From NCBI RefSeq assembly GCF_050587365.1, contig NZ_JBOBFV010000002.1:372001-436000 (forward strand): 64,000 bases of DNA. Reading direction: 5' to 3'. This DNA comes from Plantibacter auratus. GTDB lineage: Bacteria > Actinomycetota > Actinomycetes > Actinomycetales > Microbacteriaceae. A program made the position numbers and the translations under genes. The notes beneath the pieces were generated by a model, which was not told the DNA's origin, did no database searches, and saw nothing but the letters and a program-made list of their open reading frames with translations. Shown here piece by piece: positions 43,622 to 50,335 of this stretch (position 1 is its first letter; each line of letters starts with the position of its first letter).

Positions 43622-44992
43622 ATGACCCGACAGATCCGCTTCAACGCCTTCGACATGAACTGCGTCGCCCACCAGGCGTCGGGGATGTGGCGTCATCCCG
43701 ACGACCGCTCGAGCACCTACAAGGACCTCTCCTACTGGACGGACCTGGCACAGCTGCTCGAGCGCGGCAACTTCGACGGCATCTTCATCGCCGACGTCCT
43801 CGGCACCTACGACGTCTACGGCGACAGCAACGAGGCCGCGATCCGCAACGGCGCACAGGTGCCGGTGAACGACCCGATCCTGCTCGTGTCGGCGATGGCC
43901 GCGGTGACGAAGCACCTCGGGTTCGGGGTAACCGCCGGCACCGCCTATGAGCACCCGTACCCGTTCGCGCGGCGCATGTCGACGCTCGACCACCTGACGA
44001 AGGGGCGGGTCGGCTGGAACGTCGTCACCGGCTACCTGCCGAGTGCGGCGCGCAACATGGGGCACGACGACCAGCTCGAGCACGACGAGCGGTACGACGT
44101 CGCCGACGAGTACCTCGAGGTCCTGTACAAGCTGTGGGAGGGCTCGTGGGAGGACGACGCCGTCGTGCGCGACCGCGAGACAGGCGTGTTCACCGACCCG
44201 ACGAAGGTCCACGAGATCGGGCACTTCGGCAAGCACTACACGGTGCCCGGCATCCACCTGTCCGAGCCGTCCACGCAGCGGACGCCGGTCATCTACCAGG
44301 CCGGTGCGTCGCCGCGCGGCATCCAGTTCGCCGCGGGCAACGCGGAGGCGATCTTCGTCGGTGCGTCGACGAAGGCAGGCTTGAAGGCGACGGTCGGACG
44401 CATCCGTGACGCCCTGGAGGCCGCCGGTCGCGACCGGTACTCGGCGAAGATCTACACGCTGCTCACGATCATCACCGACGAGACGAGCGAGCAGGCCCAG
44501 GCGAAGCACGAGGACTACCTGCAGTACGCGTCGCAGGAGGGTGCGCTCGTGTTCATGTCGGGCTGGATGGGCATCGACCTGTCGCAGTACGACCCGGAGG
44601 AGCCGATCGGCAACGTCAAGAGCAACGCCATCCAGTCGGCGGTCGCCAACTACCAGGCGGCCAACGAGGAGGGTGGCGAGTTCAAGGTGAAGGATATCGC
44701 GCGCATGGGGGCGATCGGTGGGCTCGGTCCGCGGATCGTCGGGAGTGCGTCGGAGATCGCCGACACCCTGCAGGAGTGGGTGGAGGAGACCGACGTCGAC
44801 GGCTTCAACCTCGCCTACGCGATCACTCCGGGCACCTTCGAGGACATCGTCGAGTTCGTCATCCCCGAGCTGCGACGCCGCGGCGCCTACCCCGAGGAGT
44901 ACGTCGAGGGCAGCCTCCGCCACAAGCTCCACGGCCGTGGCGACCGTCTCCCCGAAGAGCACACCGGGGCTCGCTACCGCTACGCGAAGTAG
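43622..44992 (+). CDS. NtaA/SnaA/DszA family FMN-dependent monooxygenase
   Basis: The 456-residue enzyme is a flavin-dependent, luciferase-like TIM-barrel monooxygenase. It shows NCVAHQASGMWRHPDD, NFDGIFIADVLGTYDVY, GVTAGTAYEHPYPFARRMST and GRVGWNVVTGYLPSAARNMG, which are diagnostic of the NtaA/DszA/DmoA branch that attacks nitrilotriacetate, sulfones or dimethyl sulfide. It needs reduced FMN from a separate reductase, which is not in this window. The ribosome-binding site AGGA lies eight bases before the ATG at 43622. The substrate is open. Confidence 0.9.
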   Translation: MTRQIRFNAFDMNCVAHQASGMWRHPDDRSSTYKDLSYWTDLAQLLERGNFDGIFIADVLGTYDVYGDSNEAAIRNGAQVPVNDPILLVSAMAAVTKHLGFGVTAGTAYEHPYPFARRMSTLDHLTKGRVGWNVVTGYLPSAARNMGHDDQLEHDERYDVADEYLEVLYKLWEGSWEDDAVVRDRETGVFTDPTKVHEIGHFGKHYTVPGIHLSEPSTQRTPVIYQAGASPRGIQFAAGNAEAIFVGASTKAGLKATVGRIRDALEAAGRDRYSAKIYTLLTIITDETSEQAQAKHEDYLQYASQEGALVFMSGWMGIDLSQYDPEEPIGNVKSNAIQSAVANYQAANEEGGEFKVKDIARMGAIGGLGPRIVGSASEIADTLQEWVEETDVDGFNLAYAITPGTFEDIVEFVIPELRRRGAYPEEYVEGSLRHKLHGRGDRLPEEHTGARYRYAK

Positions 44993-45017
44993 GTTCCGCC
45001 TCGCCGGTCCCGGAGCC

Positions 45018-45410
45018 CCTGGTCCCTGAGCCTGTCGAAGGGCCGGTCCCTGAGCCTGTCGAAGGGCACCAGTCCCTGAACCTGTCGAAGGGCACCAGTC
45101 CCTGAGCCTGTCGAAGGGCACCAGTCCCTGAGCCCCAACCACCTCGGTCCCTGAGCTTGTCGAAGGGCACCACGCACCCAACCGACCGCGACCCGCTCCC
45201 CCAACCACCCCGGTCCCTGAGCCCGTCGAAGGGCACCACGCACCCAACCGACCGTGACCCGCTCCCCCAACCACCCCGGTCCCTGAGCTTGTCGAAGGGC
45301 ACCACGCACCCAACCGGCAGCGACCCGCTCCCCCAACCATCCCGGTCCCTGAGCCTGTCGAAGGGCACACGGACACACCCCGCCCTTCGACAACCTCAGG
45401 CACCGAGGAG
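45018..45410. repeat. Tandem array of the dispersed repeat, with 66-bp higher-order units
   Basis: This non-coding gap between converging genes (44993-45418) holds about nine forward copies of the GGTCCCTGAGCCTGTCGAAG repeat and one reversed copy near its end. The first five copies are spaced by 24-26 bases. From 45145 the period becomes exactly 66 bases (units starting 45145, 45211, 45277 and 45343), each with the repeat plus a linker containing CACCCAACCGACCG and CGCTCCCCCAACCA. Apart from the repeats I see nothing in the region. Confidence 0.85.
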
Positions 45411-45418
45411 CACTCCGA

Positions 45419-46510
45419 TCAGCGCGCCCCGAGCCACTCCCGCACAGCCGTCTCGAACGCCTCCGGCGCGACGTTCCACTCCAGCCCGTGCGGCGCCGCA
45501 TCGACCTCGACCAGCTCGAACGACGGTGAGCGACGAGCGACGGCCCGCGTGAGTTCCACGGGGATCGTCGTGTCGCCGGGCGAGTGGATCGCGAGCGTCG
45601 GCAGGCCGTCGATCGGCCCGGCGGACAGCGCGCGGACCGGAACCGCGCCGCGCACCCCGGCGGATCGCGCCAGCACGGGCGTCGAGAGCACGGCGAGCGC
45701 CGTGTGTACGAGGAACCGCGGCACCCCGGCGACCGCGGCAGCATGCAGCACCGTCTCGCTGAGGCCGAGCATCGGCGAGATGAGGATCGCGCCCTGCACC
45801 GCGTCGGGCCGTGATCGGGCGGCCGCAAGACTGAGGGCGGCACCGTAGGACCACCCGCAGACGATCACCCGCCGCGCACCGAGTGCCACGGCGTCGTCGA
45901 TGGCCGCGACGACGCGCTCGACGTCCCTGGCATCGGCCCCGGAGCGCCGCTCGGCGAACGCCGAACCGAGGCAGGTGACGAGCGACGGTAGGCCCGCGCG
46001 CTGCACGGCCTGCACGGAGCGGAGGGTCGCGAGCGGGGATGCTCCGAGTCCGTGGGTGTGCACGACCCAGGTGTCGCCATGAGCGTCGCCGTCTACGGTC
46101 CCCTCGAATCGCCACGCCCCCGACCGTGTCCTCGGCACGCGCGCCTCGTCCACCCCGAGGTCCGTAGGTGTCACGGCTGCGCCGGTGAACCGCGCACGGG
46201 TCGCTCCGGCTGGAACCCGGCTGGCGATCACGGCTCGCATCACGGAACCGTCTATCGTCTCGCGGCCGATCACTGGTCCGACGATGACCCGCGAGCCGTC
46301 GTCGAACTCGAGCCCGTATCGTCCCGGCAGCGCGGTGGCAGCGTTCCGTTCGAGCCGCACGGTCATCGGCGACGAGGTCGGCAACACCTCGCTGTAGTGC
46401 ACTCGTCCGGCCCCGATGACGCGCCGGGCGACCATGGCGCTCGCGACCCCGAACCCGGCGACGGCAACGGCGGCGAGGCCGGCCACGACGACACCTGCAC
46501 TGCGCTTCAC
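45419..46510 (-). CDS. Alpha/beta hydrolase with N-terminal membrane anchor
   Basis: The 363-residue protein begins with a single membrane helix (SAGVVVAGLAAVAVAGFGVA) and then an alpha/beta-hydrolase domain exposed outside the membrane or held at it. The nucleophile elbow is GWSYGA (G-x-S-x-G), with an acid in HSPGDTTIPVE and a histidine in DAAPHGLEW. It resembles lipase/esterase-like proteins of the BAAT/prolyl oligopeptidase type. The GTG at 46510 has GAGG eight bases upstream; the long open frame before it runs through repeat DNA and is not coding. Confidence 0.8.
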   Translation of the reverse strand: MKRSAGVVVAGLAAVAVAGFGVASAMVARRVIGAGRVHYSEVLPTSSPMTVRLERNAATALPGRYGLEFDDGSRVIVGPVIGRETIDGSVMRAVIASRVPAGATRARFTGAAVTPTDLGVDEARVPRTRSGAWRFEGTVDGDAHGDTWVVHTHGLGASPLATLRSVQAVQRAGLPSLVTCLGSAFAERRSGADARDVERVVAAIDDAVALGARRVIVCGWSYGAALSLAAARSRPDAVQGAILISPMLGLSETVLHAAAVAGVPRFLVHTALAVLSTPVLARSAGVRGAVPVRALSAGPIDGLPTLAIHSPGDTTIPVELTRAVARRSPSFELVEVDAAPHGLEWNVAPEAFETAVREWLGAR

Positions 46511-46599
46511 GTCACACCCTCGATCCCGTCCCGCTCGGGGAACGGTGAACCAGCCTAGCTGCGGGCCGCAGATTGACTGAGCCGGCCCCGGCGACCGAC

Positions 46600-46900
46600 C
46601 GAGCGCAGGTCCCATCCCCGGACCTCGAGCCCACACCCGGACCCGGACCCCGAGCCCACCCCGGTCCCCGAGCCCAGCCCCGATCGCTGAGCCCACCCCC
46701 GGTCCCTGAGCCCAGCCCCGGTCCCTGAGCCCAGCCCCGATCCCTGAGCCCACCCCGGTCCCTGAGCTTGTCGAAGGGCACACGACCACACCTCGCCCTT
46801 CGACAAGCTCAGGGACCGAACAAGGGCCGCACGCCGGGACCGAACAAGGGGCGCACGCCGGGTCCGACCGGAGGCCTCCGCGCCGGGTCCGACCGGAGGC
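46600..46900. repeat. Degenerate repeat region with a perfect 24-bp hairpin
   Basis: The 432-base gap between the hydrolase and the tRNA has no gene. At 46620-46760 a degenerate CCCCGGTCCCTGAGCCCA-like unit recurs about every 20 bases. At 46756-46779 and 46795-46818 two opposite copies of the dispersed repeat form perfect 24-bp arms around a 15-base loop. At 46819-46900 short tandem repeats (CCGAACAAGGG-type and GTCCGACCGGAGGC) follow. Confidence 0.75.
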
Positions 46901-46942
46901 CCGCCGGGTCATGTACGATTACTCAGGACGCTCCGGCGCCAC

Positions 46943-47016
46943 GCGGATGTAGTTCAATGGTAGAACTTCAGCTTCCCAAGCTGATAGCGCGGGTTCGATT
47001 CCCGTCATCCGCTCCA
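46943..47016 (+). tRNA. tRNA-Gly (anticodon CCC)
   Basis: The cloverleaf is complete: acceptor GCGGATG / CATCCGC, D arm around AGTTCAATGGTAGAACT, anticodon stem TCAGC / GCTGA with loop TTCCCAA (anticodon CCC), and the T arm with GGTTCGATTCC. The CCA end is encoded (47014-47016). It reads GGG glycine codons. It lies directly after a repeat region and 36 bases before a Nudix gene. Confidence 0.92.
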
Positions 47017-47051
47017 TACACCAGGTCAGCGGTCGCTCTAGAGTCGACGAC

Positions 47052-47516
47052 ATGCCCTCGATTCGGAACATCTCCGTCGGCCTTCCCATCCGAGACGGTC
47101 ACGTACTCGTCTTGAACGGCGTGGACACCGTGAAGGACCAGGCCTTCCATCGCGCGATCGGGGGCGGCATCGAGTTCGGCGAAACCGCGGAAGCCGCTCT
47201 GCGCCGCGAGTTCGTCGAGGAGCTCGGCGTCACGCTGGGCCCCGTCACCCTGCTCGACGTCGCGGAGAACATCTTCGAGTACGAGGGTGAGCGAGGCCAT
47301 GAGATCGCCCACATCTTCGCCGTCGAGTCCGCCGAGATCGATGCCATACCGCTCGACGCCCGCCTCCACGTCCTGGACGAGGGAAGTCCGGTTCGGTGGG
47401 TGTCGATCAGCGAGACCGATCACCCCTTCTACCCGGCAGGTGTCACACGCCTCCTCCGTTACCCGGCGCTCATCACCTCATCGCACCAGGCCGTTCGCCA
47501 CATCGACTCGCCGTGA
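47052..47516 (+). CDS. Nudix hydrolase
   Basis: The 154-residue protein has the Nudix box GGGIEFGETAEAALRREFVE followed by ELGV, matching G-x5-E-x7-R-E-x2-E-E-x-G. The early strand is VGLPIRDGHVLVLNG and the substrate side includes HEIAHIFAVES. These enzymes hydrolyse nucleoside diphosphates linked to another group. A TAGAGT hexamer lies seven bases before the ATG, so the message may be leaderless. The 3' end overlaps the converging GNAT gene by 39 bases. Confidence 0.88.
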   Translation: MPSIRNISVGLPIRDGHVLVLNGVDTVKDQAFHRAIGGGIEFGETAEAALRREFVEELGVTLGPVTLLDVAENIFEYEGERGHEIAHIFAVESAEIDAIPLDARLHVLDEGSPVRWVSISETDHPFYPAGVTRLLRYPALITSSHQAVRHIDSP

Positions 47517-48062
47517 CAACACCTGGCCCGGCCATGCGTCAGCCCCGTCGCCGACCGTGAACGTCACGTCACGCTCATAGCCAGCAGCCTCATAGAAGCG
47601 GACGAGATCTCCCGTTCCACCCGCGTAGCAGTCGACCCGCATGCGACCGACCCCGGCGGCCTGGGCGCGCTCCTCGGCGAATGCCAGCAAGCGGCGACCG
47701 GTACCCTTCGCCCGCGGGTCGCGCGAGCCGATCAACACGCGGACGTAGACCTCCGGCTCGGTGGCGGCCGGCACGTACTCGAGCGCCTCGCCCAGCACGA
47801 GCGCTCCGCAGACGCCGACCGTGGGATGCTCGGCGACCCAGGCATCGGATGAAGCACACCACTGCTCGACACGCGTGATCCAGCGCTCCTGCCCAGATGC
47901 AGGTTCGGTACCCCACTGCCGCGTGTTGCCGATCCGCACGAACCAGGCGATTGCTTCATCGAAGAGCGCCAGCACCGCTGCTGCGTCCGCCGGGACGGCC
48001 CGACGGATCTTCAACTGCACCCGATCGCCCATGCTCGACGCAGGCTCCAACCCACCCGTCAT
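47478..48062 (-). CDS. GNAT family N-acetyltransferase
   Basis: The 194-residue protein has a GNAT fold: LKIRRAVPADAAAVLALFDE (strand 1 and helix 1), VYVRVLIGSRDPRAKGTGRR (acetyl-CoA pyrophosphate loop, R-x-x-G-x-G/R) and AGGTGDLVRFYEAAGYERDV (late helix and strand). The substrate is unknown. The start could be 48062 or the ATG at 48032; neither has a strong ribosome-binding site. Its end overlaps the Nudix gene tail to tail by 39 bases. Confidence 0.85.
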   Translation of the reverse strand: MTGGLEPASSMGDRVQLKIRRAVPADAAAVLALFDEAIAWFVRIGNTRQWGTEPASGQERWITRVEQWCASSDAWVAEHPTVGVCGALVLGEALEYVPAATEPEVYVRVLIGSRDPRAKGTGRRLLAFAEERAQAAGVGRMRVDCYAGGTGDLVRFYEAAGYERDVTFTVGDGADAWPGQVLSRRVDVANGLVR

Positions 48063-48185
48063 CGAGCTTTCTCAAAACGCTTCGACATGTCGCCTGCTCT
48101 CTCCATCCGATGCCAGGTTGGCATGAGTCGCCCACGGGAGGCCAACACCTGCAGGGCTTGAGCCGGCGGACTCGACGAGATCGCG

Positions 48186-48389
48186 TCAGCCTTGCAACCG
48201 TCGGAGGATGACCCACCAGATGAGCCCGGCAATGCCGATCACGAAGAACACCGCACTGAGCATGTAACCTCCGGCGCTGCCTCCCCCCATGGCCGTGGTG
48301 ACTGAAACGAGGAACGCTGGCAGCAGTCCGAGGACAGTGATCCAAGCGGCGATCCGCCGCAGCAGCATGCGCCTGCGTGTGGTGGTCAT
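48186..48389 (-). CDS. 67-residue membrane protein with two helices
   Basis: The small protein starts MTTTRRRML, has a basic N-terminus, two membrane helices (AAWITVLGLLPAFLVSVTTA and YMLSAVFFVIGIAGLIWWVI) and a basic end LRRLQG. The ATG at 48389 has a good ribosome-binding site (GGAGAGG). No family is recognised and no function can be assigned. Confidence 0.65.
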   Translation of the reverse strand: MTTTRRRMLLRRIAAWITVLGLLPAFLVSVTTAMGGGSAGGYMLSAVFFVIGIAGLIWWVILRRLQG

Positions 48390-48462
48390 GAGTGGCCTCT
48401 CCGGTGTTCGTTCGAGCATCCGCGTCAGACGTCTCCGCTGGACGATCCTCTCATCAAGGCGC

Positions 48463-48915
48463 TCAGCTGTGCGTCGTGTTCGCCCGCATCTCCTCAACGG
48501 TCATCTCCGGCGCGCCGCCGGCGGCCGCCTCCGGGTCCATCCAGACGAAGTCCCAGTGGTGGCCGTCGAGGTCGTCGAAGCTCTTCGAGTACATGAAGCC
48601 ATGGTCCTGTTCGCCGGCAGGCGTAGCCCCGCTCGCGATGGCCTTCTCGACAATCGAATCGACGTCGCTTTTGCTCTCAGCGCTGAGAGCGAGCTGCACC
48701 TCGGTGGAGGTGGTGGCGTCGATGATCGACTTGCTCGTGAACTCCGCGAAGAACTCCCGCGTGAGCAGCATCGCCGTGATCGTGTCGCTGATGACCACGC
48801 TGATCGCGTTCTCGTCGCTGAACCCCTCATTGATCGAGTACCCGAGTGCTTCGAAGAACACCCGCGACCGTGCCAGGTCGCTGACGGGAAGGTTGACGAA
48901 GATCGTGGTGGACAT
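48463..48915 (-). CDS. VOC family (glyoxalase-like) protein
   Basis: The 150-residue protein has the paired beta-alpha-beta modules of the vicinal oxygen chelate fold: IFVNLPVSDLARSRVFFEAL near the start and HHWDFVWMDPE near the end. It resembles the PhnB/YaeR-like group often annotated as glyoxalase or lactoylglutathione lyase relatives. Metal ligands are not all evident, so the activity is uncertain. The ATG at 48915 is chosen by family alignment with GAGAG upstream. Confidence 0.8.
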   Translation of the reverse strand: MSTTIFVNLPVSDLARSRVFFEALGYSINEGFSDENAISVVISDTITAMLLTREFFAEFTSKSIIDATTSTEVQLALSAESKSDVDSIVEKAIASGATPAGEQDHGFMYSKSFDDLDGHHWDFVWMDPEAAAGGAPEMTVEEMRANTTHS

Positions 48916-49129
48916 CGGGGCCGTCTCTCTCGAGGGTGCCGGCGGCCCGTTGCCGTCGATCGTTTTCGAATCATGACGAGGATGGTCGACCACGTCAAGA
49001 GTCATCCGACGCGAAGCGGCTCGAGCAGCGCACGCCTGTCGTCACGACCGAACGTCCGCGCACGGATTCACGCCTCCATGTGGTGGACAGCAGCCACCGA
49101 CAGTGTCGGCCGGTCAGCCGGTCAGCCCT

Positions 49130-50335
49130 TCAGCCGGTGGCGACGAAAACCCGACCGTCCGTGGACACCGTCACCGGCTCCGGGCCCGGAGAGACGAACG
49201 CCGCTGTCCCGCGCTCGAGCACGACGGTGTCCGCACCCTGTTCCACCCGCGCTGTACCACCGGTCACGAGGATCACCGCCGCCTGGCCGCGAGCAAGGTC
49301 GGTCGCCGTCCCGGGATCGATCCGGACGAGCCGGAAATCGTCGACCGGCACCGGGTACATGACCCCACCGCCGGTTCGCACGATCGGCTCGACGAACGGG
49401 ACCGGCGACGGTTCGAAATCGAGAACCGCGAGAAGCTCCGGGACGTCGACGTGTTTCGGCGTCAGTCCGCCGCGAAGCACGTTGTCACTCGAGGCCATGA
49501 CCTCGACCCCAAAGCCGGAGAGGTAGGCGTGGATGTTCCCCGCGGGCAGGAACAACGCCTCACCCTCCCGCAACGTCACGAGGTTGAGGAGCGCCGCGAC
49601 GACGATGCCGGGGTCCCCCGGGTACTCTTCGGCGAGCTGCAGGATGAGCTCGCGCTCGGCCGACCAGCGCGATCGACGGTCGGCGTCCGGGACCGCTCCG
49701 CTGCCGGTGCCGACACCGGCGGCCGTCACCAGGGCGGCGACCACGCCGGGCGTCCGTCGTTCGAGCACCGCTCGCACCGTCGGTTCCAGACCGGCGTCAC
49801 GTAGCTCCGCCTCGAACGCCTCGAGCACCATCCGGTCCGGCCCCTCGACGTAGGCGGACAGGTGCATGAGGAATGCGCGCGATTCCTCGACCGCCCGGAA
49901 TCCGCAGAGGGCGCGGAAGCCGTCCTGCAGGGAGACGATGATCTCCGGCTTGTGCCAGGCGTCCTTGTAGTTCCGATGCGGTGCATCCAGCGGCACGCCG
50001 CGGCGGTCCTCGTCCGCGAACCCCGCCCTGGCCCGGTCGGGCGTGGGGTGGACCTGGAGGGAGAGCGGCCTCGCGGCGGCCAACAGCTTCACCAGGAACG
50101 GCATCCTGGAGCGCCCACCGAGAGCCGCGTCGGGGTCCGACGCGATCCAGTCGTTGAGGCTGTCGGGACGACCGTGACCCGGCTCGACGAACTCGGTCAC
50201 GCTGCCAGGGTGTGCCCCGAGCCAGAGCTCCGCCTGGGGCGAACCGTCAGCGGGTACCCCCAGCAGCTCCGGGATGGCCGTCGTAGACCCCCAGGCGTAC
50301 CGCTTGGGGTCGCTGGTGATGCGGTGCAGCGCCAT
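49130..50335 (-). CDS. manA: Mannose-6-phosphate isomerase, class I
   Basis: The 401-residue zinc enzyme interconverts mannose 6-phosphate and fructose 6-phosphate. Metal and active-site motifs are present: RPLSLQVHPTPDRARAGFAD, YKDAWHKPEIIVSLQDGFRA and LPAGNIHAYLSGFGVEVMAS followed by SDNVLRGGLTPKHVD. Its ATG shares one base with the stop of the GH5 mannanase gene (TGATG), so it is the last gene of the mannan operon and links mannose to glycolysis. Confidence 0.95.
   Translation of the reverse strand: MALHRITSDPKRYAWGSTTAIPELLGVPADGSPQAELWLGAHPGSVTEFVEPGHGRPDSLNDWIASDPDAALGGRSRMPFLVKLLAAARPLSLQVHPTPDRARAGFADEDRRGVPLDAPHRNYKDAWHKPEIIVSLQDGFRALCGFRAVEESRAFLMHLSAYVEGPDRMVLEAFEAELRDAGLEPTVRAVLERRTPGVVAALVTAAGVGTGSGAVPDADRRSRWSAERELILQLAEEYPGDPGIVVAALLNLVTLREGEALFLPAGNIHAYLSGFGVEVMASSDNVLRGGLTPKHVDVPELLAVLDFEPSPVPFVEPIVRTGGGVMYPVPVDDFRLVRIDPGTATDLARGQAAVILVTGGTARVEQGADTVVLERGTAAFVSPGPEPVTVSTDGRVFVATG

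Noticed and set aside
42053..45403. Open frame of 1116 codons antisense to the APC permease and monooxygenase genes
   Set aside because: Shadow frame; the start is inside repeat DNA and the sequence has no domain motifs.
45018..45410. CRISPR-like regular repeats
   Set aside because: The linkers between repeats are themselves repeated, the period is 66 or about 25, and no cas genes are near. It is a tandem array of a dispersed repeat.
46943..47016. tRNA-Gly as an integration site of a genomic island
   Set aside because: No integrase gene and no repeat of the tRNA 3' end were found in the window; the flanking repeats are of the dispersed type seen elsewhere.
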